Shown: positions 6,926 through 15,786 of the stretch, one piece after another
Numbering within the stretch: position 1 is the stretch's first letter
How the letters are laid out: the number at the start of each line of letters is the position of its first letter
NCBI RefSeq assembly: GCF_900143535.1
Contig: NZ_FRFA01000013.1
Span: 45,794-109,793 of the forward strand
Reading direction: 5' to 3'
Origin: Tateyamaria sp. Alg231-49
Lineage (GTDB): Bacteria; Pseudomonadota; Alphaproteobacteria; Rhodobacterales; Rhodobacteraceae
Length of the DNA: 64,000 nucleotides
Translations under genes and position numbers: made by a program
The notes under the pieces: generated by a model
What the model was told of the DNA's origin: nothing
Database searches by the model: none
Seen by the model: the letters and a program-made list of their open reading frames with translations, nothing else

Positions 6926-9054
6926 GTACGCGCAAAAACATCCTGCTGATCAGCCTTGATGACGCCTTTTCCTACTGGAAATACCGCTCCGCCTTTGGCG
7001 CAGAGCTGAAAACACCAAACCTCGATCGCATCTGTGCGGAATCCTCCGCCTTTCGGTCCGCCTATTGCCAAGTGCCGGTTTGCGGTCCTTCCCGCTCCAG
7101 CTTCATGTCCGGGCTCACCCCGCATCAGCTTGGCATCTTCGACAACTACACCAACGTGTTCGAAGTCTTGCGCCCCGAACAAATGTGGTCCTACCGGCTG
7201 AAACAAGACGGCTACTATTGTTCCAACGCGGGCAAGGTGCACCACCGCTTCAAGCCGCTGCCCGACCACATCCACAATGTGCTTTATTCTCACCCGCCCG
7301 GGTTTCTGAACATCGGCCCCGGCAAGAACGCCAAGACCAAGAACTACGGCGGGCTGATGAAGGGGCACGGCACCACCGATCCGGCCTACGATAACAGGTA
7401 CTATGACGCTCAAAGCGCCACATCGGCCGTGAAATTCCTCACTGACTATGACCGCGCAGCCCCGTTTTATCGCGAGGTGGGTTTTTATCACCCCCACTCG
7501 CCCTACAAGACCCCCGCCCGGTTCAAGGACATGTATGACGAGGCGTCGTTCCTTCAGCCCGAAGCGTGGACGGCGCATGACAAGAATGCATTTGCTGACC
7601 AGTTCATGGCCGAGAACATGGACAATTCCGACGTAGATCTATGGCGCAAAAGCGTTCGGAACTACTTTTCCGCCTTTTCCCACGTAGACGAACACTTGGG
7701 GCGGGTCTGGGACGCGCTGAAGGCGTCCAAACACGCCGACAATACGGTGGTGATCCTGCTGTCCGACCACGGATATCATCCGGGCGACAAAAACAGGTTC
7801 CGCAAATATACGCTTTATGAAGAGGCGGCAGGCGTGCCGATCATCATCCACGATCCCAGCACGCCTGCGGCGCGCGAGATCACCGATCCGGTCGCCCTGC
7901 TCGATATCGGACCCACCGTGCTCGACTACGCCGATTGCGCGCCATTGCAGCACGCAGTTGGCACCTCACTGCGCCCCCAAGTCGAAGGGGCAGACGTGCC
8001 CGACCGCGCCGTACCCACCTTCTTTTTCGGCTCTGCCTCGATCCGCAAGGGCAAGTATCGCTACACTCGATATCAGGACGGCTCGACACAACTTTTCAAC
8101 CTCGATGACGACCCATGGCAGCTGCGCGATCTGTCAAACAGCGACCCCAAGGCAGCGAAATTGCACCGCATTCTTGTTGAAACCAGCAGCCAGTATGGCC
8201 TCGAAATCATCGACTCCACAACGGCCAGCCCCGCCCCCAATGCCTACACAAGCGTCACTCAAGGGGTCCTGCCCCCGAGTACGCTCACAGGGCAAGGGGC
8301 AATCACTGTCGGAAACCTAACAAACCATGACACCAGCCCCGGCTTTCGCAAACAGTTCGCCACGCTCAGCGAAAACGGAACGATCGGCCTGCCCGAAGGG
8401 GTGCGCGCGCTCTATCTTGCCGCCGACTACAAAACGGCTGCGAATTACTACGGGGTCACGGGCAACGACCGTGGCAACACGGTAAACTTTGTCGGCGGGC
8501 ACAACCGTTGCCTACTGGATATCGACTGCGGGACAGGGAACGATACCATTCTGGGCCATCTCGACCAAATGCGCGCCCGGCTGAATGCGGGTAACAACAC
8601 TGTCGTCACCGGACACACTGGCGCCGAAATCTACGCCGGTTCTGGACACGACCGGATCGAGACGGCGGATGGACACAACCAGATTATCGGCGGCACTGGC
8701 GATATGGAGGTCTTCACTGGCGGCGGACATGATGTGATCACCACGCAAGCTGGCAAGAACCGCATCCTGTGCACCGATGGCAGCACCGAAGTCATCGTCA
8801 AAGGCGGTCAGAACAAGATCGAAATCTTGGGCGGCGACGTTACGGTGCGCGTCCACCGCACCGGTCTGCCTCAGACCATTCTAGGCCTGAACGACGGCTA
8901 CATCGACCTTAGACATTGGGACGTCCTTGGCCCGATCACCGTCGCACTCCAACCGGGCGGCGACACCTATGCCTGCGCAGGCGGCGAATTCATCCGTTTT
9001 GTCGCGACCAAACCCGACATCGTCAAAAGCGCAATCATGGCAGGTCCGTTATGA
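6922..9054 (+). CDS. type I sulfatase with RTX-like C-terminal repeats, 710 aa
   Basis: The N-terminus (KNILLISLDDAF) gives the metal-binding aspartates. CGPSRSSFMSG (Cys54) is the C-x-P-S-R signature in which cysteine is oxidised to formylglycine. LLSDHGYHPGDK is the second metal-binding segment. Up to about residue 440 it is an ordinary formylglycine sulfatase. About residues 535-640 are rich in short glycine/aspartate repeats (GSGHDRIETADGHNQIIGG), like the calcium-binding beta-roll of RTX proteins. This suggests export by a type I system, although no N-terminal signal is seen. An activating formylglycine enzyme and a type I exporter are not in the window. The start ATG overlaps the upstream stop; the longer upstream frame is rejected. 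Confidence 0.88.
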   Translation: MSTRKNILLISLDDAFSYWKYRSAFGAELKTPNLDRICAESSAFRSAYCQVPVCGPSRSSFMSGLTPHQLGIFDNYTNVFEVLRPEQMWSYRLKQDGYYCSNAGKVHHRFKPLPDHIHNVLYSHPPGFLNIGPGKNAKTKNYGGLMKGHGTTDPAYDNRYYDAQSATSAVKFLTDYDRAAPFYREVGFYHPHSPYKTPARFKDMYDEASFLQPEAWTAHDKNAFADQFMAENMDNSDVDLWRKSVRNYFSAFSHVDEHLGRVWDALKASKHADNTVVILLSDHGYHPGDKNRFRKYTLYEEAAGVPIIIHDPSTPAAREITDPVALLDIGPTVLDYADCAPLQHAVGTSLRPQVEGADVPDRAVPTFFFGSASIRKGKYRYTRYQDGSTQLFNLDDDPWQLRDLSNSDPKAAKLHRILVETSSQYGLEIIDSTTASPAPNAYTSVTQGVLPPSTLTGQGAITVGNLTNHDTSPGFRKQFATLSENGTIGLPEGVRALYLAADYKTAANYYGVTGNDRGNTVNFVGGHNRCLLDIDCGTGNDTILGHLDQMRARLNAGNNTVVTGHTGAEIYAGSGHDRIETADGHNQIIGGTGDMEVFTGGGHDVITTQAGKNRILCTDGSTEVIVKGGQNKIEILGGDVTVRVHRTGLPQTILGLNDGYIDLRHWDVLGPITVALQPGGDTYACAGGEFIRFVATKPDIVKSAIMAGPL

Positions 9055-9076
9055 TCGCCCGAGCAGAGACAAAACC

Positions 9077-10048
9077 ATGCCCAAACTGATCATCCACATC
9101 GGCTCGCAAAAGACCGGATCAACCTCGATCCAGACATTTTTAACGCAAAACCCGGACAAGATGGCCGAAGCCGGCCTGTCTTATGTCAATGCAGGGCGCG
9201 GACCGGCAGCGCATAACAAGCTGGCGTTCAAACGGGATACCGAACAGTTCCCGCGCATCATGAACCGACTGGTGAACGAAGTGCAAAGCAATCCGGACAA
9301 GACCCATGTGATCTCTGCCGAGATGCTGTTTACGACCCGCATGGGCCGCGCGATGGCTGAATTTTTGCCCGACGATCTGCGGGCCGAAACACAGATCATC
9401 GCTTATATCCGCCGTCAGGACAAATTCCTTGAGGCGATGTACAAACAGGTCGTCAAAACGGGTCGCTTTAAGGGCACAGCGCAGGAATATGCAAAAAAGC
9501 GCGAAGCCGCACTCATGTATTCAAAAATCCTCGGCGTCTATGCCGACGGGTTCGGGGCGGACAACGTGACCGTTCTCCCTTACGAGCGGCCAAGGTTCAG
9601 AGACGGCGACGTGATCCTTGATATGTGCGCCCATCTGGGCATGGACAATGTCACGCGCGACGACTTGCCCGAAAAATTCTCGAACATCACTCTATCACGC
9701 GAAGTGTCCGAAATGCTGGGCCTGATCTCAAACACCACAGACATCAACATCGCCGAACTGATCCGTGTGATCATCCGCAACGATGCCGCAGGGGCGTTCT
9801 ATTCAGGCGACAGCTACTCTCCATTGGAACGGCGTGAGATTGCAGACAAGTATACAGACGACAACGAGGCCGTGCGCGCCCGCTTTTGCCCCGATCTGGA
9901 ACACCTCTTTGACCTCAGCGATTTAACTGGCGATCTCGATAGCGCAGGCATCCCGCCGGCAGAGCAATTGCTGCGGCTCCGGCAAGCTCAAACTGCAGTG
10001 TTTGAGGCAATCGGGCAGTCCCACACATCGAAATGCGAACCGGCCTAA
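9077..10048 (+). CDS. sulfotransferase-like P-loop protein, 323 aa
   Basis: IIHIGSQKTGSTSIQTF near the N-terminus is the 5'-phosphosulfate-binding loop (PSB) of PAPS-dependent sulfotransferases. IIAYIRRQDKFLEAMYKQ resembles the 3'-phosphate-binding segment. It likely transfers sulfate from PAPS to a hydroxyl on a glycan or lipid. The ATG at 9077 puts this loop at the expected position, and the longer open frame upstream overlaps the sulfatase in another frame. It follows the sulfatase by 22 bases, so sulfate addition and removal are encoded together. The exact acceptor is unknown. Confidence 0.78.
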   Translation: MPKLIIHIGSQKTGSTSIQTFLTQNPDKMAEAGLSYVNAGRGPAAHNKLAFKRDTEQFPRIMNRLVNEVQSNPDKTHVISAEMLFTTRMGRAMAEFLPDDLRAETQIIAYIRRQDKFLEAMYKQVVKTGRFKGTAQEYAKKREAALMYSKILGVYADGFGADNVTVLPYERPRFRDGDVILDMCAHLGMDNVTRDDLPEKFSNITLSREVSEMLGLISNTTDINIAELIRVIIRNDAAGAFYSGDSYSPLERREIADKYTDDNEAVRARFCPDLEHLFDLSDLTGDLDSAGIPPAEQLLRLRQAQTAVFEAIGQSHTSKCEPA

Positions 10049-10052
10049 GCCC

Positions 10053-10856
10053 ATGATGACGCTGGTCCGGCCACAAACGTTTACATACGCACAGCGCGGG
10101 CAAGCCTCCCTTGATCTTGACCTTTACCATCCGGGCGGCGGCCCTGCCCCATTGGTGCTTTTTGGTTATGGCGGCGGGTTCACCAAAGGCTCAAAGGATG
10201 CGAATGTGCACCAGCCGCTCGCGCAACGTCTATGTGCGGCTGGCTTTGCGGTCGCCCTTCCGGACTATCGGCTGAAAACGTCGCCCGAACACGTCGACCC
10301 CGAAACGTTCGCTCAGATCACGCGCATCGCAAACCGGGTCGAACGGCTTGGCTGGGGCGTAAAACGTAAGCTGTTCGATGTCCGACTCTATACAGCCTGC
10401 GAAGATCTGTCAGACGCCCTGAAATTTTGTCGTGCGCACAGCGACCAAATGCAGATTGCAGGCAGCAAAATTGGGATGATGGGAATCTCAGCAGGCGGAC
10501 TGGCGGGCAATACCCTTTGCTATGCTCCGCGCCTGTGGCGCAACCGGTTCGATAGCCCGGATGTCATGGTTTCTCTTTGCGCGCCAGTGGTGCACCCTTG
10601 GCGTATCCGGGAAAAAGGCGTGCCTACCTACGTCCTGCACGGACGCAAAGACCGGATCATCCCCGTCGCCTCCAGCGCCACCACCGCAGAGACCGCACAG
10701 GTCACCGGGGCACCGATCACTGTTACCATGCCACCGGACGCGCCGCATATCGGCATCGATACTTATGTGCTCAGCAGACACAGTGCCTCAGGTCAGCTCT
10801 ATATTGATGATATCGTGGACCATCTGCGCAAGCACATGGGTGTCAGAGGCCGATAA
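10053..10856 (+). CDS. alpha/beta-hydrolase (esterase/lipase, HSL-like), 267 aa
   Basis: GYGGGF (residues 38-43) corresponds to the HGGG oxyanion-hole motif, with Tyr replacing His. GISAGG holds the nucleophile Ser146, HGRKDRIIP the probable acid, and PPDAPHIGID the probable histidine. This is the fold of BD-FAE/hormone-sensitive-lipase-like esterases, often acetyl or acyl esterases acting on carbohydrates. The start is one of two tandem ATGs at 10053 and 10056, five bases after the previous gene. The 3' end overlaps the convergent gene by 14 bp. It is distinct in sequence from the three paralogous hydrolase-like proteins upstream. Confidence 0.8.
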   Translation: MMTLVRPQTFTYAQRGQASLDLDLYHPGGGPAPLVLFGYGGGFTKGSKDANVHQPLAQRLCAAGFAVALPDYRLKTSPEHVDPETFAQITRIANRVERLGWGVKRKLFDVRLYTACEDLSDALKFCRAHSDQMQIAGSKIGMMGISAGGLAGNTLCYAPRLWRNRFDSPDVMVSLCAPVVHPWRIREKGVPTYVLHGRKDRIIPVASSATTAETAQVTGAPITVTMPPDAPHIGIDTYVLSRHSASGQLYIDDIVDHLRKHMGVRGR

Positions 10857-11736
10857 AGGTCACACCCTCGATCCCGGCAACGGCGCTCAGATCATCAGCG
10901 AAATGCTCATCCATCCGCGCCTGCGCTGTCGCATCCCATCCAGGCAACACGATCTCGGGGCGTACCGCATCTTTGTGCGGAAACCGTTTCAAAAAGATGG
11001 AAATCACCTGCGCACGCAAAGCATCCGGCATGCCCTCGTGACCATCAAGGTATTGAGCGAGGCGTGTCGCGCCCTCTTCGTTCATCATATTCCGAGCCGC
11101 CCGAATTTTGGCCGCCTCAGAAAAAGACGCCTCCCGCTGAACCGCAGCCTCTATGATACTTCCCCAGACCATCGGGGCTTCGTCGGCGTTCCACGCGATA
11201 ATGGACGCGTCGGGGCAACTGTCACGCAGAGCACGCAACACGACCGCCCATTGCAGATCAAATGGATCAGGCGCAATCACTTCGATCCCCGGATAGGCCC
11301 TGCTTGCCACCGCCTGAGACAACAGATGGGCCGGGTTGCACAACGAAATCATGAAGGTGACCGGAGCAGGCGCAAGAGCCGCACAATACCCGGCAGCACG
11401 GGGTCCAATTTCATAGAACCAATCGCCAGCAGGGCAGAAATTGGCCGACGGTTGCATCAGTTCCAACACGCGCAGAACGCAGTGCAAATCACGTGGGCCC
11501 TCAACCTGTTCCAATCCGAACATGGCATCTATTGTATCCGGGCTGATGGGTGCGCCCCCGGATTGCGCCGCATAGGCGGCCAGCAAGCCGCGATAATGCT
11601 TGGGGCGAGGAACAAGCACACCTTCGACGCCTTCAGCCATCAGGCTCCAGATCAGGGGTGCGCCCCCGTCAAACCGTGTCCCGATCTGTAGCGTAAAAGA
11701 CAATTGTCGCGTCACAAACAAACCCCGGATCGTCAC
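10843..11736 (-). CDS. hypothetical protein, 297 aa
   Basis: This is an open frame of plausible composition with a GTG start preceded by AGGTAA. I do not recognise a family. It has no signal peptide, membrane segment or nucleotide-binding loop. Visible features are an internal Cys/Pro block (NFCPAGDWFYEIGPRAAGYC) and a segment MISLCNPAHLLSQAVASR. It is convergent with and slightly overlaps the esterase at 10053. The next minus-strand gene starts 97 bp downstream, so co-expression with the 11.8-13.4 kb gene is unlikely. It may belong with the glycan-modification operon, but its role is open. Confidence 0.6.
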   Translation of the reverse strand: MTIRGLFVTRQLSFTLQIGTRFDGGAPLIWSLMAEGVEGVLVPRPKHYRGLLAAYAAQSGGAPISPDTIDAMFGLEQVEGPRDLHCVLRVLELMQPSANFCPAGDWFYEIGPRAAGYCAALAPAPVTFMISLCNPAHLLSQAVASRAYPGIEVIAPDPFDLQWAVVLRALRDSCPDASIIAWNADEAPMVWGSIIEAAVQREASFSEAAKIRAARNMMNEEGATRLAQYLDGHEGMPDALRAQVISIFLKRFPHKDAVRPEIVLPGWDATAQARMDEHFADDLSAVAGIEGVTFIGL

Positions 11737-11832
11737 TTACCTGCCGAGGCGCGCGATCGCCCCACTCCAAGGCAACGAGTTACGATATCTGAACTGTTCT
11801 GACCAGACGCATGGCATTCAAAGGTATGCGGC

Positions 11833-13431
11833 TCAGGCGGCTTCGCTCAAGAGGGCGCGTACTTTGCCAAGCGAATCGACTGCTGCATTACGCACGTTCA
11901 CTGGCTTGAACCCATTGTTTCCGTCTACGGCCTGGAAGAAATCGGTGTTTAGCTCGGCAAGGTACTCTGTCATCACCCTAACGGCATCTGCCTTCAGCTT
12001 TTCGCGCTTGTCGCCATCGGGCTCCTGAATCAACGCGTCCAGCGCATCCTCCAGCCGTCCATCCAACTTGTCGAGATAGGCGAACAGCCGTTTTGTTTCG
12101 CTGGCTATGCCCGGAAACTCATCCTCATCGCAGGTGTTAATGATGGCATCCTGTAACTTTGTCATTTCTGCGCTTAGGCTGGCGCGTGTCCTGATCCAAT
12201 CCAAACGCGCATGGACAAAGGGCACCACGCCGGCAGGTATGTCCTGCTCGGCCGCAGTCTGTTCTGCCGCCTGCGCGTCAGCAATCAGTTTGCGCAGACC
12301 GGGGGCGGCCTTCATGCCACCTGCAAAATCACCCGCTTCGCCCTTTTCAATGAAGTAACCCAGAACGGCGCGCATTTTGGTCACATCACCCAAATTGCGT
12401 TGCAACAAATCAAGGGCGACGGGCTCCAGGTCCGCACGGGCATCGCGCCATGTTACATCCAGAGCGTCAGTATCTTGGTTCGTATCGTCGTCCTGCTGGT
12501 TGTCCCGGGCAGTGTCACCCGATGCCTCATTGGCAGCACGGTCAACGGCATCCGAAAGCGCCTTGAGGGTTTCGGTGGCTTTTTTAACGTTGCCCTTTTC
12601 GATTTGGGTCAACAAAAGCGCGTGTGCCGCGCGCAGACGGGTGACACTTTCTGCATCCCCCATGGAGTCAAGCCGCCGGGACAGGGCAGCAGCATCTTGG
12701 GACAAGCGTTCCAACGCTGCATCATTTTCCGGGTTTTGCGCTGCTCCGGGTTTGGCCTGAGCCCCCAGCTTTGTAATTGCATCGTCCAGCTTGGCCAATG
12801 TGGCCTCGGCCGCGTCCAACTGTCCAGCTTTCATCGCAGCGACTACTGTTTTGAGTGCCTTGGCCATCCGCGGCTGCGCCTTTTCGGGCAGCCCACCTAT
12901 CGCACCCTGCAAAGTCAGCGCCTGCGCCTTCAGCTTTTTGAGGCGTTCCTCATTCGTGTTGCCATCTTGAACGTCATTGCCGCTTTCGGAGTCTTCGCCC
13001 TGTTCTTCTGCCTGAACTTCGTCCTCGGCATCGTTGTCTTCATCATCATTGGTATCCAGATCCGGATCATCCGGCAGATCCTCGATATCCTCTTCGAGAA
13101 CGTTGCCGTCCTTGTCCATGATAACAATGTTCATGGGGACCTTTTCGGACTTCAGAAACTTCTTCAGCTTCTTGGCGGCCTGCGGCACCTCTTTGAGACA
13201 TGTCAGCATCATGACCCGGCCCTTGACGCGGGCAGTACCAATGGCGGCCTTGGTCCCGGTACCTTCGCCACGGGCCACGCGGCCAATCACCTCGGGATTC
13301 TTCTTGCGGTCCAGAACAAACACGTCTTCTTTGGGATCGTTGCCGGGGCAATAGGCAAAGTTCAGGTCCCGCTTTTTGGCCAGCTTCACAAACTTCTTCA
13401 GCTCCGGCCCGCGCAGTGCAATATCACCCAT
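11833..13431 (-). CDS. hypothetical acidic helical protein beside the T6SS-like module, 532 aa
   Basis: The ATG at 13431 has AAAGGAA six bases upstream; a TTG seven codons earlier is rejected. Residues 1-110 are basic and compact, ending in NIVIMDKDGNVLEEDIEDLP. Residues 110-160 are extremely acidic. The remainder is Ala/Leu/Lys-rich helix with repeated segments of the type AAMKAGQLDAAEATLAKLDDA, suggesting helical bundles or coiled coils. There is no signal peptide and no family that I recognise. It lies between the glycan unit and the ExbB/TssM region and could be a cytoplasmic partner of that module. That link rests only on position. Confidence 0.65.
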   Translation of the reverse strand: MGDIALRGPELKKFVKLAKKRDLNFAYCPGNDPKEDVFVLDRKKNPEVIGRVARGEGTGTKAAIGTARVKGRVMMLTCLKEVPQAAKKLKKFLKSEKVPMNIVIMDKDGNVLEEDIEDLPDDPDLDTNDDEDNDAEDEVQAEEQGEDSESGNDVQDGNTNEERLKKLKAQALTLQGAIGGLPEKAQPRMAKALKTVVAAMKAGQLDAAEATLAKLDDAITKLGAQAKPGAAQNPENDAALERLSQDAAALSRRLDSMGDAESVTRLRAAHALLLTQIEKGNVKKATETLKALSDAVDRAANEASGDTARDNQQDDDTNQDTDALDVTWRDARADLEPVALDLLQRNLGDVTKMRAVLGYFIEKGEAGDFAGGMKAAPGLRKLIADAQAAEQTAAEQDIPAGVVPFVHARLDWIRTRASLSAEMTKLQDAIINTCDEDEFPGIASETKRLFAYLDKLDGRLEDALDALIQEPDGDKREKLKADAVRVMTEYLAELNTDFFQAVDGNNGFKPVNVRNAAVDSLGKVRALLSEAA

Positions 13432-13658
13432 GACAATTCCTTTCTTTGGCAATCAGACCACCCAGCCGGGGGCGTACAATTGCAAGATAGCCTACACAAA
13501 ATCCCAAACCTGACAATTCCCCAAAGGGGTCAAACCAGTTTCTCATTCTCGACCAGGTGCTGATAAAGGATGCGTGCGGCCCCGATGCCAGACTTTCTTA
13601 TGCAGCAGGTTCCGCTGTGCGATCACTGACCATCGAACGTGAATGTCACAGGATTAAC

Positions 13659-14450
13659 CTAGCGCAGAACGCCCGACCCACCGATGGACAGCTTGGGCTT
13701 GGCTGCTGGCGCCGCCGGTTTGGGCTGTGGCGCCGGAGCCGCGGCGCGTGGCGCTGCTGCGGCGCGCGGCGCCGTCGAGGTCGTTGTCTGCCGCGCTGGC
13801 GCTGCGGCAACCGGTATCTCGCATTCCACATCGCCATTCAGGATGATGGCGCGAAACAAATCTTGGGTCGGGGCAGGATCTGGCCAATCGACCGACGCGA
13901 TCTCGTCAAAATATTCACCCACCGACCGGCGCGATCCCGGGCCCCAGGCCCCATCAATGCCAGAACGGTAGCAATTCATCCGGGCCAGTTCGGTTTGCAG
14001 GACCGCGTTCAACTGATCTGCATCCGGGTCCAGATGCCCTTCGGAGATCAGACGCTCGAACAGGATCGGTTCGTTTTCGCGCATGGCCTCGCGCGCGGCC
14101 AGATCATCGAGGGAAAAGGAAATCTGTTCGACAGTGGCCGGCAGCAGGGTTGCCAGCCCAAATTCTTCTTCCTGACCCGGCGCGATCAACCCAACGATAA
14201 TGGACGGCTGCGGCAACCCGACAGCCGCACGTGCGGCAACCGGCGTGGCGCCAAGCCGTGTGGCCTCAAACACAGGGGCGGAGTCAATCACGAGTGCAGC
14301 TTGAACCAGCGTGTCACCCTCATCCGCCAGATCAATGCCGATGGGTGCAATCTCAAGGCCCTGCGCCAATACGGCCGGAACAGGCGCCAAAGCTACGGCA
14401 GCCACAAGACCAGTCAGAACATATCGGCTGCAATGAAACACGCGATTCAC
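13659..14450 (-). CDS. exported protein with peptidoglycan-binding-like segment, about 263 aa
   Basis: A signal peptide (VLTGLVAAVALAPVPAVLAQ) is seen if translation begins at the GTG at 14450. A TTG at 14549 would put about 33 extra residues before it. The mid-region LNAVLQTELARMNCYRSGIDGAWGPGSRRSV has the NxxLxxxGxYxGxIDGxxGPxT-like pattern of PG_binding_1 domains, with one cysteine there and another at DVECEIP. The C-terminus is Ala/Pro-rich. It is divergent from the exported protein at 14727 and close to the ExbB/TonB-like operon. It is probably a periplasmic cell-wall-associated accessory. Confidence 0.65.
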   Translation of the reverse strand: MNRVFHCSRYVLTGLVAAVALAPVPAVLAQGLEIAPIGIDLADEGDTLVQAALVIDSAPVFEATRLGATPVAARAAVGLPQPSIIVGLIAPGQEEEFGLATLLPATVEQISFSLDDLAAREAMRENEPILFERLISEGHLDPDADQLNAVLQTELARMNCYRSGIDGAWGPGSRRSVGEYFDEIASVDWPDPAPTQDLFRAIILNGDVECEIPVAAAPARQTTTSTAPRAAAAPRAAAPAPQPKPAAPAAKPKLSIGGSGVLR

Positions 14451-14682
14451 CTCAAGGCGGAAACTACTGGGAAAACCTAGCGCAGGGCGCCTAAAACTGC
14501 AAAGCGTTGTATCGCTTAAACCCCACTGATTCCTTAAAAATCGATACAATCATAGGTATTGTGCCGTCGCGTTACTCAGGTGAATAGGCAACAATCCGCC
14601 TCAAGACGTTGAAATTGTACGCGTAAAATTACCCAAATGGGCGAACTGTTGCCGGAATTCCGCATTTGAGACGTTTTGCAAA

Positions 14683-14703
14683 CCTTTCCCCCTCGCGGAA
14701 AGG
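14683..14703. repeat. inverted repeat between divergent exported-protein genes
   Basis: CCTTTCC and GGAAAGG are perfect 7-bp arms separated by seven bases, 24 bp before the ATG at 14727. It lies in a divergent intergenic region, so it could be an operator or a 5'-UTR hairpin. Confidence 0.35.
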
Positions 14704-14726
14704 CAATCCCATGCTACATATAAGGT

Positions 14727-15191
14727 ATGAAACACGTAGCTCTCCTCTCCGTATCGCTTGTCGCCCTTTCCGGGACGGCTGGTCTTGGTCTGTCTTCTTT
14801 GCATGACTTCAATATGAATGTGCAAACTTCAGCCCTAGCAACTCCTGACAGCATTCCTGCCGAAAGCGGGTTTGTGATCCCTGATTACGTTCCAAATTCG
14901 GATCAGTTCACGAATGTCGCCCCGACGCTTGATGCGCCGGCCGTATTCGAAACACCGGCAGCACCAGTCGAAACTGCGGCACTTGGCGACTTCGACATCG
15001 CCCCAGAAGAAGCGCCTGCAGCAGTTCAGTTGGCACCAGAAGTCCGTGAAGCGATCAAAGCCCCGACCCGCTCAATCGCCAACAAGGCAAGCGCAACTCC
15101 AGCGCCAGCGTCCTTGGGTAAGACACGGTCCTTTACGCACACGCCAGACGCGTCGACACGTATCGACTACGTCATCGGCGTCTATCGCTAG
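14727..15191 (+). CDS. exported low-complexity Ala/Pro-rich protein, 154 aa
   Basis: The N-terminal signal is MKHVALLSVSLVALSGTAGLG. The rest is rich in Ala, Pro, Glu and Val with no recognised domain, ending in a more ordered DASTRIDYVIGVYR. It is followed by a stem-loop at 15207-15226. It may be a periplasmic companion of the ExbB/ExbD/TonB-like operon, but a separate promoter lies between them. Confidence 0.6.
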   Translation: MKHVALLSVSLVALSGTAGLGLSSLHDFNMNVQTSALATPDSIPAESGFVIPDYVPNSDQFTNVAPTLDAPAVFETPAAPVETAALGDFDIAPEEAPAAVQLAPEVREAIKAPTRSIANKASATPAPASLGKTRSFTHTPDASTRIDYVIGVYR

Positions 15192-15206
15192 AGCAAGTCC
15201 AAGTAC

Positions 15207-15226
15207 GCGCAGGGTTTTTCCTGCGC
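15207..15226 (+). terminator. probable terminator stem-loop
   Basis: GCGCAGG (15207-15213) and CCTGCGC (15220-15226) form a 7-bp GC-rich stem with a T-rich loop, 15 bp after the stop of the gene at 14727. There is no T-tract after the stem, so efficiency is uncertain. Confidence 0.35.
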
Positions 15227-15254
15227 GCATTGGCGCATCTTAATCAATCAAGAG

Positions 15255-15283
15255 TTGACAGGCTTAGGCGGAGAACCGCTAAT
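15255..15283 (+). promoter_or_regulatory. sigma70-type promoter
   Basis: TTGACA (15255-15260), a 17-bp spacer and GCTAAT (15278-15283) make a near-consensus promoter. It points at the exported protein at 15324 and probably the ExbB-ExbD-TonB-like genes behind it. Confidence 0.5.
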
Positions 15284-15309
15284 GCGCATATCTTTTCGAT
15301 GTGCGCATT
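15281..15309 (+). promoter_or_regulatory. 5'-UTR hairpin immediately before the ribosome binding site
   Basis: AATGCGCA (15281-15288) and TGCGCATT (15302-15309) are perfect 8-bp arms. The GGAGG ribosome binding site at 15314-15318 follows at once. It could act as an operator over the start of transcription or as an mRNA stability element. Confidence 0.4.
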
Positions 15310-15323
15310 ACTTGGAGGTTCAG

Positions 15324-15749
15324 ATGAATCGTACGCTCACGGCATGTAGCTTTGCCCTTATCTTCGCAGGCACATCCGCCATTGCCCAAGAGGCGACCCC
15401 CGGAATATCCCTCGAACTCAATCGCGCCACCCCCTCTTCCGAGGGCGGCTGCCAGTTGGTGTTTTTCGGTCAGAACGGTCTGGACGAAGATTTTGAGGAA
15501 GTAGCTTGGCGCCTCGCCGTGTTTGGCTCTGATGGTGTCTTTCGCAACCTCCTCGGCCTGCCTCTAGGCGCGCTCAGCGCCGGAAAACGGCGAGTGGTGC
15601 AGTACAACCTGCCGACGGCATGCATCGATCTGTCGGAAATCATCGTCAACGACGTGGCCAGTTGCGCCCTTGCAGGTGCGGGTGACAGTGACGCCTGTCT
15701 CACCCAGTTGACGGTCACGTCCCGCACCGATATCGCCTTCGGTCTCTGA
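15324..15749 (+). CDS. exported protein, 141 aa, first gene of the ExbB/TonB-like operon
   Basis: The signal peptide TACSFALIFAGTSAIAQ is followed by a compact domain with four cysteines (GGCQLVF, PTACIDL, ASCALAG, DACLTQL) that could form two disulfides. A strong GGAGG precedes the ATG at 15324; the longer frame upstream overlaps the promoter and is rejected. No family is recognised. It is 37 bp before the ExbB-like gene. It is likely a periplasmic component or substrate-recognition partner of that motor, by position only. Confidence 0.7.
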   Translation: MNRTLTACSFALIFAGTSAIAQEATPGISLELNRATPSSEGGCQLVFFGQNGLDEDFEEVAWRLAVFGSDGVFRNLLGLPLGALSAGKRRVVQYNLPTACIDLSEIIVNDVASCALAGAGDSDACLTQLTVTSRTDIAFGL

Positions 15750-15786
15750 CCGTCCTCCTGCAACGGCCCAACCCTCGAGAAAACAT

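Noticed and set aside
8525..8835. RTX repeats as a sign of a pore-forming toxin
   Set aside because: They are attached to a sulfatase domain; no toxin domain or acyltransferase gene is nearby.
12211..13563. 450-residue plus-strand open frame
   Set aside because: Antisense to the gene at 11833-13431, which has a good ribosome binding site and plausible composition; the antisense product is Leu/Phe/Cys-rich without domain features.
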